This document shows, one piece after another, positions 38,527-52,066 of a stretch of 64,000 nucleotides of DNA. The stretch's first letter is position 1. Each line of letters starts with the position of its first letter. This DNA comes from Ophiodon elongatus (taxonomy: Eukaryota > Chordata > Actinopteri > Perciformes > Hexagrammidae): assembly GCA_016806645.1 (NCBI GenBank), contig JACSYO010000469.1:1178001-1242000 (forward strand), read 5' to 3'. The position numbers were made by a program, and so were the translations under genes. The notes under the pieces were generated by a model, which was given only the letters and a program-made list of their open reading frames with translations, was not told the DNA's origin and did no database searches.

Positions 38527-38759
38527 CACACACACACACACACACACACATGCACACAGAGTGTAAACTGCAGGATGGTCATGTGTTGTACTGTATACAT
38601 AGCTAACTTTGTGTTGTTCTGCTCGGTTGTGCGTGGAGCAGCCTGAGAACATGGTGGCCCAGCGGGCTAAAACTGCGCTCTGTTAACTTTGTGGCACTGA
38701 ACCGGCAAATCCACAACCAGGAGGTCACTATCTCTCACACACACACACACACACACACA
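38527..38759. repeat. Two short (CA)n tracts
   Basis: Pure CA runs at 38527-38550 and 38735-38759. Confidence 0.93.
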
Positions 38760-40982
38760 TATAGCCTAACTCTTGTCCTGGAAAACTCCACAGTCAGGAG
38801 AAATTCACACACTGTAACTGTAATAAATCCCTCTGGTTCGGTTTTGTTCTCCCAGTGGTGATACTGCTCTGTTTCCCTGTGTAAAGTGGGGTTAAAGAGC
38901 TGTGATGTATTAGTGTATGCATACAATGTGGCACGAGATGATGGGCTGCTCTCAGGGGAACTGTGCCTGCTTCCTGTTGCCTTTATAATCCCACTGAGTC
39001 ATTACAGTGACGCTGGCGCTGTCACATGTTAGCTATTAGGAGTATACAGAATAAACAGTGATAAAATGCACTGTCAAATAATAGTGAGACAGCATCCTAC
39101 GTTGTCTGTGATGTTAGCCAGAGTGTTTTGTGTTTGTGTATGTTCCTGTAGCTCCCACCTGTTTCTTCTTTTTGTTCAAAAGAAGCTGCTGCTTTGTCCC
39201 GGAAATTTTAACCGGTCTGACTAAACTGAGATTGTGACACTGACTTCAAATGTTGTACAATAGGGATGAGGTGGAAGAACTTTTGTAACATACTGTGCGA
39301 TAATACATGCCCTGTGACTCATTACCTCTCTTCCTGTCCATCCCCCTATTACAGTCTCTGAAACACAGTGCCAAGAAGCAAACTACTCAGACCGGGAGCA
39401 ACATTATCTTCGCTTTTGTAAGCTGCAATATGAAGCTGTGAGAGCAGAGCCGAGAGCAGAGCAGTGGTGCAACTGTGACGTGTATGGCCTGTACCAGAAA
39501 AGAAGGTTTCTGAAAACTCTCACAAACAGGATCAGTCATCCAAAGGTTCTCTTTGTCAAACAAATCTCTTCTAGCATGGATGTCAGACATTAAAGAAATA
39601 CACGGAAACTCACAAATTAATCGTTTTTTCGGATGGGTCTTTTCCTTCTGACCGGTGTGTCCTTCTGCTGGCTGCGGTCGTCCCGGCTGAGTTGGCGCAA
39701 AGAAGTGGTCCCTTAAACTCCTGCCTGTCTGACCCTGAGAGAGTGAGTGGGGAGACCGACAGCTGGAGCAGCTGAACACATGCAAAGGGAGGGCGGGAGA
39801 GAGAGCAAGAGACGGAGAGGAGAGAGAGGGAGGAGAGAGGGACAGCCCATTCTTACTCCTCCACCTCCTCCCCCCTCTGGCCCCCTGCACTGCCATCCTC
39901 CACTCTCCAAACCCCCTCTCCCTGACCCCCCAGGATGCAAATTCCTGGTCTGCGGCCCGAATACCAAAATTCCAAATCTGTCCAAATCGCAGGCCGAACA
40001 ACAACTCACAGATTCACACACTTGCCCCCCCATCTTCTTACCCAGTGCCCCTTCTTACTAGTCCCACAACACACCTGGTTTCATTTAAACTAAACCCCCG
40101 CAAAAGCCCCAAGCTCTCCCACCCTTTCTTCCCTCCCTTTTCCCATTTACCCCCCATCTATCTATACTTACCTCCCCCATCTTTTACTCTTTTTTTTTTT
40201 TTTTCCATAAAGCGACTAAGGCCTTCGCTCTCGTCCAATCTGACATGCAGGATATTTATAGCCAGGGAGAAAGAAGTTAATGGAATGTGGACAAAAATTA
40301 GAGAGTGGAAGAGAAACAAAGTGGAGACTTATTCGGAAAATTTGTCAGCTTATTTCTCAGAATAAACTGGAGGCGCTTTATGGGATGAAATAGAGAAAAT
40401 AAAATACTGTCATTATTCTTGACCAGCTTTGCTGCTCTGCTTGTACATGACTAATCCATTACTGCACTTGGAATCATTTCAGCCGTATTTGTCTTGCTAA
40501 ATCTGCTTTGCAAACCGGTTAAGATGTTGCTTAACCCAGTTTTTATAAGTTTGAGTCTGACTCAACTTAAAGTCAAACCCATTACAAAATAACTGCATGC
40601 ATTAAAGTTTATAGCGAATATTCTTTAATAGACATACTAATCTTTATATTTTTAGAGTGCACAATAATGATATTTTTTTAACATTGTGGGAGCAATCATT
40701 TTATTTTTCTCGAAGTAAACCTTTTGGTTCAAAATAACCTTTAATTAGCCCAAGATTGTTTATCTGTCCTTTCTTTCTGGGTGGTGGCAGAGATGGCAGC
40801 TGTCATTACGGGAGATGCTGTTAAAAGTCACACTGACAACCCCCTACCTGGACCAACTGTGCCCCCCTGGCTGGTCCCTTATTACCATGACCACACACAG
40901 ACACTGGAAGAGGTCTCAGTCCATGACACATGGCCATATTAAAATCTAAAACACTAATACAGTTTAGATTGAAGCAGCGCTT

Positions 40983-41093
<111 letters not shown>

Positions 41094-41227
41094 GTTAAAG
41101 ATAACAACTCCTCCGAATTGTACTTGTACTTAGTGCAATGACAATAAAGTTGAATCTGATCTAATATAACACTGCAGATAAAATGATAACACAAAACAGA
41201 GTGACATTTTGATGTAAATACGTTAAT

Positions 41228-41233
41228 TTTATT
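41228..41233 (-). terminator. fibp: fibp polyadenylation signal
   Basis: TTTATT on + reads AATAAA on the gene strand, 240 bases past the fibp stop codon. No gene exon intervenes. Confidence 0.7.
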
Positions 41234-41472
41234 TACACACCAAATTTACAGACACTGCAGGGACTCTATAGGTGCAAACAGGGAGAATGGAAGCAATAAC
41301 AGGGCTTAAGAAGCAGAATTCATCACCGCTGACTAAACGAAACAGATAAACCACAAAACGAAGGGTTAAGATAACGGCTTTGGTGGGGGTGGAGGGGTGG
41401 GGGGGAAGACAGCTAGAAAACAAACAAGGGAGAAGCGTGGAGAAATGAGGGGCGAGCTGCGAAGAAACCACT

Positions 41473-44400
41473 TCAGTCGTGATACATTTTGAAGATACAG
41501 CTTTTGACGACGCCCATGTATCTGTCCCACACAACCTGATGTCTGAGGGGCAGAAAACAGAGACAGAAAGAGAGCAAACTGTAAGTAAATGGAGCAAAGA
41601 GGTAATGTAAGACTCATGACCAACTGTAATTGTGAAATCTGTGTGAAGAGAGTAAATGAGGCAATCTTTGTCCACTTAGTGTAATATGTGGGGGGTGGGT
41701 TGTCTGTTTCTTTTTATGAATATCTCTTTGTTAAACATGTAGTGGTGCAGGGCTGTGTAAACCCTTAACTACATTCCAGAGTGTTTGCATGAGAAACAAG
41801 GTAACTACAGTTTGAGAAATCAGGGGCGAGATAGGGTGACACCCACTGGTGGAGCTGAGACGTTAATATTAGAGAGAATTTAAAACTCAACTTTATGCTT
41901 GAGCAGCTTTGATGATTGCCAAAGTACATATAATATTTGGTTATTGGTTTGTTTTCTCAAAGAGCTCTACAGAATCCTGACTATTTGTTCAGCCCCTTAG
42001 GAATGAATAGTCCTGGCAAGGTTGGAGTCGCGCTCTACCTGATAAGCTTTACAGAAGAAAAGCACATTAACTCACTTGAATGTGTCAAGTATGTGTGCAG
42101 AGTTGTTGTAGTGAGTAAGGTAGAGTCTTATGTCCGCAACTGTCCATCGGTCGGAGCGACACGGCTCAATAAACTGGGGAAGAAAAAGGAGGGGAGGAGA
42201 TGTTACATCGCATAGTCTCAAACGCAGACTTCAAGACTGGACTCAGAAATACGAGTTGAATGATCTGTCTTTGCTTCAAACACATAAAGATAGAATCTAC
42301 ATGTTGTAGAAGTACACACCTTCTCCACAAGATCAATGAAGAAATCTCTGACATCCTTTGTGTTGGTTAACTTTGCGGCAATGTTTACAAGGCCTCTGGA
42401 TAGATTCTACAAAAAGAAGGAAATAATTACATTCAAAAACTATCATTTCCTTTCACTGTAGAAGTTGCTGACTGGTTACATTTCCAATATTCTGAGGTGG
42501 TTATTTCTCTCACCTTAAAATTAGTCTCCATCTCATTAAAAGCTTTAGTCTTTCCTCTGAGCGCTGTACAGACCAGACTGAAAAGAGAGGGGAGGAAGGA
42601 AAAAGAGAAATTGCCAATACAAGTGTGTATAAAATTCTAATTGAAAGCCAGTTAAAAATTCAGATATAGGAAAAAACGTGTAGGTTTTTCTTCATGTTTC
42701 TGTTACCTTTTGTGTTGATCCAGCAGATCTTTGTCAGTGATTAAAACCTTCAGTTCTTTCAGCTCTTGTAAAAACTCTTTATCGAGATCCACGTCCATGT
42801 CTTCCACCATGTTATCTACAAAGGCAGACACTGTCAAATATGTTCAAAAGAGGGATTTTATCTTTTAACTATCATCACTGCTTATTCCTTTTTCTGACAA
42901 TTATTGTCAGACTGGTTTACCCCAATTAACATTGTTCACTTTACACATTTTAAATTAATCTTCATTGTAATAGGATCTGCAAAACCTGAAGGACCTCTGG
43001 TGGTCAGCTGGCCTCACTGACGGAGGCACTGCTCTAAAGGTTCCTTATTCTTAACAAACATCGACAGCATACCTCTTGTTCTTATGCGAGACATTTCTTG
43101 AAAGTCCTCTTTATATTTTGTCTCACAGTTTCAAATGTTTTCTTTTTTTCTATTTTTGTTGTTCTTGGATTTACCTCTAATGTTTTATCAAACTGTAAGT
43201 CTCAAACTAAGACACATTTAGATGCTTACAGATTATTATTATAGCTGTTACATAACTAAATAAAATGTTATATATTTCCTTCATATCTCAGATAAAAATG
43301 GCAGCCAACGACTGAAGGAAACAAGACGTATGGCTCACCAACAGCGCCAACAGTCCAGTTGCTGATAAGCTGCCCAGCACAGAAGGCAAAGTCCTGGAAT
43401 GTGAGATATTGCAGCTTTCTTTTCCCCGTCTCAAAGCGATTGTTGGCAAAGAAAACAATGGCAGCATAATCCCTGAAATAAGCAAAAGCGGCATTATAGA
43501 AGATAACAAATATGTAGATAGATAGAACTTTGATGTTTTCACTAGTTTGAATAACCCTGAATGCTAGCCTTCTAAGGAGAGTTTTTGTTAGAGTTAGCTA
43601 AAAATATAAACCATGTCGTAATTCCTCATAACAGCTACAACAACACAGATTAGGGAGGTTGGTACTCTGCTTTTCACACGGATTACCTTGCAAGCTTGTC
43701 AGAAAGGAGAAAGTGGTGACGTATGTTCTCCACCAGGGGTCCCTTCAGCTCTTCCACAACTTTAAAAACACGTTTGAAGTTGTCAAACTGAAATTAAACA
43801 TATGATGCATGAGATTTACTAAATGTACAACAACATGACAACATGTATAAAATCTGCACAAAATATATACATCAGACAATAAAAGACGTTAATCTAAAAT
43901 ATTAAAAGTGTCGAGAATTCAGCTTGTCACTGAAATAAAAGAAATTAAAAAATTAAAAATAACTGAAAGTCATATTAGGACCAGGAACAATTCAAGATGG
44001 TTTCACAACAAAAATATATAAGTATTGTAGACTCCTCTGATAAATAGTGAGCAGTAACAATTTAAAAACTGATAACGCAGACTAAGAGTCATTGTGGTGT
44101 TGCTCTTACCTGTCGTCTGCAGCTCTTCAGTGTCACACCTGTCTTGGCTCCAATATCGTCCAAGTCTTTCTTGGTTCCTTTGGAGAGTTTCTTTCCCAGG
44201 ACCTCACGGACAAATGCATCATCGAAGGTGTAATATCTAAACATGGAAATACAATTATAAGAATATATTCTCATTTATTATGTCAGGGAACAAGAATAAA
44301 GTCGTGGTGTTTACACAAAAATACATGTCGTGGTAACATCTGCCTTGAGAGAGGAATAACCTAGTTCAAGGAAGGGGCATATTTCAAAGATGGAAAATGA

Positions 44401-45395
44401 CATAAATCTTGACGATAAGATGTGTCATATACCTCAGACACTACAAACACATCAGATAACTGAAGGTGTAAAAATTAGTGCATCATTACTTCACCTCTCT
44501 ATGAGCATGGCTTGTCGATGAGGTGGGATCTGGAACAGTAGCTGGTTGCCTAGTTTGGATGGACTGTGCAGCAGACGCTCACACATCTGGAAAGTCCTGT
44601 ACTGGTCCATGGTGTCACTCAGCAGAACATCTGCACTCGCCTCACACTCCTCCATCACTCCTCCATCCATTCGTACCTTCACTGCATCGTTCACTGTTGG
44701 ATGAATCAGACAAGCTTGGTGATCCATCCGTGGCTGTAGTTGTGTGTAATGACCTGTACTAACAAAGCTGCTGGTGTGAATATACAGCAGCACTATATAC
44801 TTTACATGGGCTTCTTCTAATGAGCAGGATGTGGATGTAGATATATAAATGTTGCAATATGTGTGCAGCATTTAGCACATTAGTGTTTTCTAATATTTTT
44901 AGCTTGTAACCCTTTAAAAAGGAACAAAATGTATATTCACAACCCTTTGACTTAGGTGGCATGCATTACTTATAAAGAGTAATTGTTCCATTTGAATAGT
45001 TTTCAGAGGCCTATCCTGAATTTAACAACAAAAAAATGCATGATTTGTGTGGCAGCAATTAGTTTTTTTCTTCGTTTCCAGTGTTTTGTATTAATCTTGT
45101 GACCCCTTGGTTTGTCCTGACCACTAGATTGGGAACCGCTGCATTTGAATTATATGTTCAATGATAATACAATAAAACCCTCATTGTGTGAATCTTTGTA
45201 AGACAACTCCAACAAACCAGGACTATGTATAAGCACCTCTACTTTTCAGTATGTCCACAGTCTGCTCCAGTACATTGTGACCCCCGGAGACCCATAAATC
45301 TGACTCATACCTGTGTATCCATCCAACCAGAGCTGGTACACCTCCTCGTCCATGATGGTGGTGTTGCCCACGAACACATCCAGCTCCATTGTCAT
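41473..45395 (-). CDS. fibp: Acidic fibroblast growth factor intracellular-binding protein, complete
   Basis: Intracellular protein that binds internalised FGF1 and is implicated in its mitogenic signalling and in left-right patterning. Exons in transcription order: 45311-45395, 44495-44693, 44110-44236, 43687-43787, 43339-43472, 42707-42815, 42514-42577, 42320-42406, 42076-42173 and 41473-41542. All joins have GT-AG ends and keep frame, giving 357 aa, the same as a human isoform. Recognisable stretches are MTMELDVFVGNTTIMDEEVY, LLSDTMDQYRTF, FQIPPHRQAMLIER, VREVLGKKLSKGTKKDLDDI, IVFFANNRFETGKRKLQYL, LVCTALRGKTKAFNEMETNF and the end WDRYMGVVKSCIFKMYHD. No signal peptide or membrane span is visible, consistent with a cytosolic or nuclear protein. 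It lies head-to-head with ccdc85b, 3.8 kb between the start codons. Confidence 0.96.
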
Positions 45396-45860
45396 CTGCG
45401 TGGTGGCAGAAAAGTAAAAGCAAGTGGGTCAGGAGACGTTTAGTTTAGTGTAGCATCAGTAACGTTAGCCGCCATCAATCAGCTGTCAGGTTATCTCAAA
45501 GACACGCTCAGTACCAAACACACACTATACCTTGTTATGAGTGTTGCTCCGACCCCTTTCAAGCAGCGGACTGCAATAAAAGCTGAACAGCAAAGTAAAC
45601 GGTTAAACAATATCGGCTGAACTTAAACCCTCTTGCCATGTCCGCCTAGCTGACTTCCTCCATTAAAGGCTGGCTTCTTGTCCGAGCTGTGTGAGCGGCC
45701 TCGGCGGAGACTACACCGACACCCAGACAACAACAAACCGGGAAATTGGGATAAAATGAACGTTAGCGCACGTGGTTTGAAACACGGTGCTCTACCAAAT
45801 GGCAGCGTACTGTATTGCTATGGGTGCTCGGTGTCAACAACCGCAGTTGTGTTAAACGGA

Positions 45861-45887
45861 CTTCCGGTTTCGTGACGTCACCGGAAA
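45861..45887 (-). promoter_or_regulatory. fibp: fibp promoter with CRE flanked by ETS sites
   Basis: A perfect CRE, TGACGTCA (45873-45880), is flanked by CTTCCGG (45861-45867) and CCGGAAA (45880-45886), which are ETS/GABP-type sites. It lies about 480 bases upstream of the fibp start codon. No TATA box was seen. The pattern is usual for housekeeping promoters, and the transcription start is not fixed. Confidence 0.5.
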
Positions 45888-45899
45888 GGTTCGCTCCAT

Positions 45900-48300
45900 G
45901 CACTGCTATGCTACTGTAAATGTCTGTTACATTAGACATCTTCTCAGGACGAATTGACTGGCCTTTCGTTATTGAATGTTTTCTGTTGTAATGTTAATGT
46001 CGGGTGACAACAAAGGTTATATGTTAAATTATAACATATTGTTAAAGTGCAGATCAGAGGAAGTGTTCTCGCATACAGTAGCGTATAGTTTATATTTTAC
46101 AGTAATATAAATGTATGAACACTGTTACCACATAGCCTGCTGCTCCTAATGCATGATGATTTTTTAGGATTGTGTGTTTTCAATTTTAGTTTTTTGTAAT
46201 TTAACCCATTTGTAGAAATTATGCTTTTATTCTGAAACTATCTTAGTGGTAGAGTAATTTTTGCTCCAGTATCCGTTTTTTGTCAGTCTATGGTACTTCC
46301 CCCGTCAGAGCTTCGTAATTATCTACTATTTATATGGCTTCAACAACCTCATTACCTGCGTTCTGTTCTGCTTTGTGTTCTCTTTTATTCGCTACATTGT
46401 AGCACTGAACGTTCCAACGAACACGGTGAAGGTTCTGTGTGTTCGACTGTTCAGCTTGTTTGAGTGATTCAGTCACAGCTTAGAGCCAAAGCAGACGTCT
46501 CTCATCCTTCGGGGTTAAAATGTGGCACAATCCCGATATAATAACGCTCCTAAATTATGCGTAGTAAGAAAAATAGGCCATTTCATTTTTATCTTTGTCC
46601 TTGGGGTTAAAATACAAATACACACTTTTTTTTCTGACCAGTGAATATACGGCTGCAGACACAATTGTGGTGTAGACAATTTAATAATTAAACATTAATC
46701 ACTGATAAAAGCAGAAATGGACAGCGTGTTGTAGGTTTCTATGAAATTAAATTGATTTGAATTGGGAATATTTGAGGGATGATTTTTCATAACACCACTA
46801 GCCTATAAAGGATGATTTAATCATGATGCTAGATTGACCTCGGGTTTTTTTTGTTTCATAAGGCTACCCTTGTGTTCATTGTATCGTACCACTTCTACCC
46901 AAACCTAAAGCTGAGGGTGTCTTGCCGTTCCTAGTCAGGAAACCCAGAACCCATAACGACCTGCCTGCCTATGAGCCGCAAAGTTGGCCTGTGTTTAATC
47001 CTGTTGGCAACCATTCATTTTAAGTAAGAAAGCCATCAATGACCAGAAGAAAATCAAACTACAATGGACGATAATGTAAAGATTAAAATCACCACAGCAC
47101 ATTTGTCAGCCAGGCAGTAGCCTATTTCTTCCCTTCAATTTGTGCTCTTAAGTTATTTTAAAAATGTGTACGATCCGAGATCTGTGTGAGCACAAGGCCC
47201 GTGCCTTGCTTGCTGCGTGTTCACAATCTGCTCTCTTTTCCTCCGGCGATTAATCTAAATAAATCCCTGCAAATCCCTCTCCTCGCCCTCCCTTTTGGTG
47301 TTTCTGCATGTGTCCTTCAAAATCACAACATAAGGGAAAACGACTCAGTCAACATGTCTTTTTTGTCGGATCTCTCTCTGCACATCAACACTCTCACTTC
47401 TAACCCCACATGACACCCTGATTCCATCACCAGCTCCCTCTTGCACGGTTAACACCCTACATTGTTATAGCCGCAGCTAAACAATGGAGGTGGGACAGAG
47501 GGCGGAAGGATGTGGCTGAATGCCTCAGCATAAACCCATGGAAAAAAGCCTGCAGTCACACTTTCCGCCAATGTTCTTTGAAAAGAAACGAGTACAAACA
47601 GAAGTCACTCACGATACATCTGAATTGTACAGTACATCTTTCTTTCTAGGGAATTTTAAAGGCACGAAGGGCCTAATGATGTACCCCTTGTGTTTTGCAA
47701 AGGTTAGGGCAGAGCTAAGATCTGGTCATATATGTATTTTGTTTTTGAGGAGGATGATGAGACCAAGCTGATCAGATAACCCAAGAAGCACAGGCCTTTC
47801 CTCCTCATTTTCTTCAAGAAGTGTGCATATCCATGTTGTTTTGGATTTATGGCATGATAAAGGTAAAAGTAAAATCCAAATAGGGGCGCACAAGTTCCTC
47901 TCTGAGAGAGCACATGTAGCAGATCTTCGCCCTCACATCTGGATGATTTTCATAGCTGAGACGGTCAGAGTCAGATCAGCTGGATCACTGAGCTGTGCGA
48001 TTCTCTGTTACGATTTACTACCATGCTATAGGCCTATGGTATGTGAAGAGCCACTGTGAACCTCAGAGGAAACCATTAACTGTCTAACCGACGTGTCAAA
48101 ACAGCAGTCGTCTCAAAAAAGTGAAACTTCCGGAAAAAAAACATTCAAAATAACATAATTGTTGTTGATGAACATTCTTGCATTGAAACCTGACAAAGAC
48201 ACCTTTTAATAAAAGTAAAACAAACTATGATGAGTACGAAATCGACATTGTAGTTAAATACAATGCGTTCTCACTATTTTCATTAAAATGTAACAAGTCG
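45900..48300. other. Intergenic region between fibp and ccdc85b
   Basis: No gene, clear repeat or recognisable regulatory element was found. The sequence is AT-rich with short unrelated open frames. Confidence 0.6.
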
Positions 48301-48339
48301 ATGCTTTTATTTTGAAGGCGTCTATGCCTGTTTCCGGTA

Positions 48340-49164
48340 ACACTCCAGATTGACGCGCAGCTCGCTGCTCGGAGCCACAGCCGTGAAAGTGGCGGAGGCG
48401 GACATTGTTGTGGTAACAGTCCAGCCCCAGAGGATGAACAGCGATGATGCACTTATTCTGAGCGGATAAAGGGCGAGATTGGATTTTGATTTGTTTTGTT
48501 TGTTTGTTTTTATCTGAAGATTAGTCGTTTGTAAAGAAGGGGGGGAACAAAGCTGCTGCACCGCACGGACTCATCCTCCTGCACCGGGGAACGGAGTTCA
48601 TTCAGCCGAGGCGAGCGTAGCGCAGCCTGGTGAGACGATGCCAGCGACGTGAAAAACACAACATCTGCAGGGTGTGCATCCGACGAGGCGGCAGGATTAA
48701 GCCTGGATCGACCGGTTCTTTGTACAGACAGGCCGACGAAGAGCCCACGGGGCGGCCGTTGCCTTCAAATACCGAGAGAGGAGGTAAAATAAGGACAGTT
48801 GTATTCCTGGAGGCCTTTGGAGAACACAGTCTGCCGTTGAGAAGATGACAGATTGACATTAATGTGGGTTCGCGGCGCAACTCGACCTCATTAAGACATC
48901 ATCCACGGAGAACTGGGTTCAGCACAAATTAGGGCTTAAGTCACAGCGCCTTGGAGAAAGCCATCTAAAAAAAAACGAAAATCACATTTCTGTGCCATGA
49001 TTTGGCCTCCGGTGCTGTGGTGATTGCATAGGCTGACATCTGGAGAACACTGTATGCAGAGGAAGAGGATGTGATGGCTCTGTGTTAAGCAGTGAAGCAC
49101 CCAGCTACACCTCAGCGCTTTTAATACATTCTCAGGTACTCTAGGTGTAGGTTTTTAATAGAAA
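48340..49164 (+). promoter_or_regulatory. ccdc85b: ccdc85b promoter and 5' UTR region
   Basis: GC- and CpG-richer sequence than its surroundings precedes the ccdc85b start codon, with no convincing TATA box. Transcription probably starts within this block. An in-frame TAG at 49159-49161, directly before the ATG, shows that translation cannot begin further upstream in that frame. Confidence 0.5.
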
Positions 49165-49767
49165 ATGGGTAGCGACGGAGAGATAATAAATAGAGAGCTG
49201 TCAAAGATGTCTGACGAGGATTTGCTGGCGTGCTCCAAAGAGGAGCTGGTGAGCCGGCTGCGTAAAGAAGAGTCGGAGAAAATATCAGCTCTCATCCAGC
49301 GAGGACGGCTGATAAAAGAGGTAAATAAACAGCTGCAGGGACACCTCCTTGAAATCAGGGAACTGAAAGTCATCAATCAGCGCCTGCAGGAGGAAAACGT
49401 GGAGCTGCGGGACCTGTGCTGCTTCCTGGACGACGACCGGCTCAAAGTGAAGAAGCTGGCCAGGGAATGGCAGCTGTTCGGGCATCACGCTGCCAAAGTG
49501 ATGAGGGAGGACCTGGGCGGTTACTTGAAAAAGCTCGCCGACCTGGAGCGCATGCAGGACGGGCTGGTGAAGGAGAATTTGGACCTGAAGGAGCTGTGTC
49601 TGGTCCTGGAGGAGGAGTGTGTCAGCAGGAGTGACTCCAGCCCCGGAGGGTCCACTGAGCTCAACCTGCCCTGCATGGTGGCCCGGGACCTTGGGGACGG
49701 GAGCTCAAGCACAGGCAGCGTGGGAAGCCCAGACCAGCTCCACCTGGTGTGCTCACCTGATGACTGA
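49165..49767 (+). CDS. ccdc85b: Coiled-coil domain-containing protein 85B (DIPA family), single exon
   Basis: An intronless frame of 200 codons (human CCDC85B 202 aa, also intronless). Family members are adaptor/corepressor-like coiled-coil proteins linked to delta-catenins at cell junctions and to nuclear factors such as C/EBP and TCF4. The conserved coiled-coil core spans about residues 15-150: DEDLLACSKEELVSRLRKEE, LIQRGRLIKEVNKQLQGHL, EIRELKVINQRLQEENVELR, DLCCFLDDDR, AREWQLFG and VREDLGG-like MREDLGGYLKKLADLE. The C-terminus RDLGDGSSSTGSVGSPDQL…CSPDD is almost identical to human. The start is fixed by an in-frame stop just upstream. It is convergent with fosl1. Confidence 0.97.
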   Translation: MGSDGEIINRELSKMSDEDLLACSKEELVSRLRKEESEKISALIQRGRLIKEVNKQLQGHLLEIRELKVINQRLQEENVELRDLCCFLDDDRLKVKKLAREWQLFGHHAAKVMREDLGGYLKKLADLERMQDGLVKENLDLKELCLVLEEECVSRSDSSPGGSTELNLPCMVARDLGDGSSSTGSVGSPDQLHLVCSPDD

Positions 49768-51984
49768 TGGCAGGTTTATGTCAGCAGTCAGAGCTTCTCC
49801 GACTCAAATAAGGAATCTGTAGACTAGGGGTGATGTGATTGAGAGGATGGAGACACAGACGCTTTGTCAGACTATACAAATCAATTTGGTGCAAAAAGCA
49901 TCAGGGCCTTCTGAATGCTGCAAAGATTTGTGTGCCACCAGGTTTAGACTTGACAAAGAATCTACCACTATTGACATTTTCAGGACTTTACAAAGACATT
50001 TAATAGATGTTTGCCAGATGATAATGTATCAAAATTTTACAGTATTTGTTTTCTAATGACTCCTCTGTTTTGGGGAGATTCTCCTTTTTCAGTGGTCTGT
50101 TGAAAAAAGAAATGGGACCAAAAGAATGGGTCACATATAAAAATTATCTCATGCACTGGACTAGCCTACACTGGTAGAAGCCTTTTTTTCTATTGCACTG
50201 GACAGCGTTATCATGGATCTTTAAATCCCAGATCTAAAGATTCATTTCAATCCAGTTTTGAGCCATATTTAGTCCACTGAATTCCAATAGCACTGAAATA
50301 GATGAGTTGTGATAAAAGAAAAAAATGAAACTATTTGATATTTGCTTTTGCTAGATGCCCAATAATGTGTACTATTTTATGCACTCTCTTCCTCAGGACA
50401 GGATTGGAGTGCCATATGTGCATGATGATTGTCACAATTTGTACAGGCCTGTTAACCAGTCTGATGTGAGGGCCCTTCAGGTTTACTGTGGGTGGGGCTG
50501 CTGTGCATTATGTGCATGTGCTGGAGCCGGAGGATAGAGCCAGCACACATGTTAGGGTTTGGGATCAGACATGGTAGATGTCCTTGGACCTCACTCAGAG
50601 CTGAACTGAACAAGTTCTGTCACTTTTTTAAAAATCCAACTGGAAACTCTTTGTATCAAACTGGAAGGTCTACAAGTTTTAATGATTTATATTCTATTCA
50701 AACCAAGCTGTTTAAATTCACTTGTATTACATTTTTCTTACATTGTTGTCGATGTTCAATTAGCATATCACAGAGTTTGTTTGAGTTGACGACGGTCAGC
50801 TTTGTCTTCTGTAACTCATGCTTTGTATTTACCCTGTAACATTAACTTTGACCCTTCTTTATCTTGATTTATCTGTATTAACTAGCATTAGGCTACTAAC
50901 CGAATTTCAGTTTAAATCATAGATAATGCACATGGATTAGAAAAGATTTATTTTGTTGTTAGCTGTTTATTGGTGGGCTATGCTCGTAGTGCATTGAAGA
51001 GCTTTAAATACAGTGGGTATGACACTTTGTGCTGTTCTGACCTTTCTTTGTGTGTTTGACTTTGCAGAAACAAGCGTTTACACATTTACATGACACAGAA
51101 TGAATGAATGATTTCTGCATTTGTTGTTTTGACCTTCGTGTCTAAACCAACTGCACTTGATTGATGCTCCCGTCATGTCACACAGACTGACTTTATGGAT
51201 GTTCATCAGTTTTATTTTTGGATGCCAGTCCGGTGAGCTGAAGAGGGCAGTAATGCTTTTAACCACTTAGTGATGCACAGACGTCCTGTGACAGCAGCAA
51301 ATACACTGATTTTTTTTTCTCCATCATGCTCTATAGCTCTCAATCTGACTCTCGTCCCATCTCTATTTCTCTCTCCAGCCCCATTTTAGCAGAGCAACCC
51401 AATTCCCTCTGAGCCATGTATGTATTAGCAGGAGATTCGCTTCATTTTTTGGAAATGGAGAAACAGAGAACACAGTGTTCATGGTTGAGGGGCAGAGAGC
51501 TGTCATTAATGTCAGCATAATCACTTCTAACAAGCGTCAGTAAAAGGGTTGGGATTATTTTCATTTAATATAATTATCTCAATTAGTCGTTTCATCTAAA
51601 ATGTAAGAAAGGAGAGAGAAATATGGCCATTATAATTGGGTCAAAGGTTATGTCTTTTTTTTCCCGACCAACACACAGATGTTCAGTTTACAATGGTATA
51701 AAACATCTTCACATTGGATAACCTGCCACCTGAGAATATTCAGTTCTCATTTATTCTTGATTATTCACAAAATATCTGCAGCTCAATCTTCTAGCAGATG
51801 TCCCAGTTATTCTGGTGTCTCAGTGTTCAATTTACAAAATGATTTATTCTCAATTGAATCTGATGAATGTGTTGCTTTTGAGATGCAGTTAAGTTTAATC
51901 ATATCCTTCTGTTGTTTGTTTTTTACAATAATTATATTACACCATCACAAATTTCACACAGTCATGAACAACAGTTATTCGCTC
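49768..51984 (+). other. ccdc85b 3' UTR and flank
   Basis: No other gene is visible. The ccdc85b mRNA probably extends far into this stretch, because I see no canonical AATAAA on + until 52067. Confidence 0.45.
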
Positions 51985-51990
51985 TTTATT
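51985..51990 (-). terminator. fosl1: Candidate fosl1 polyadenylation signal
   Basis: TTTATT on + reads AATAAA on the fosl1 strand, about 0.7 kb after the stop codon. The intervening 3' UTR has ATTTA-type words (TAAAT on +, e.g. near 52106 and 52301), as in unstable Fos-family mRNAs. Confidence 0.5.
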
Positions 51991-52066
51991 GTCTGTAAAG
52001 TAGTACACTTTTAACAAGAGATTAAAGTAAGGCACTGCCCAGCAAAACAGTTAATCTGTCAGAGAC

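Noticed and set aside
39387..40004. 205-codon - strand frame between fibp and efemp2
   Set aside because: Its composition is Ser/Pro/Arg-rich from GA/CT-rich DNA, it lacks a domain, and it joins no exon. It might overlap an efemp2 non-coding first exon but is not supported as protein.
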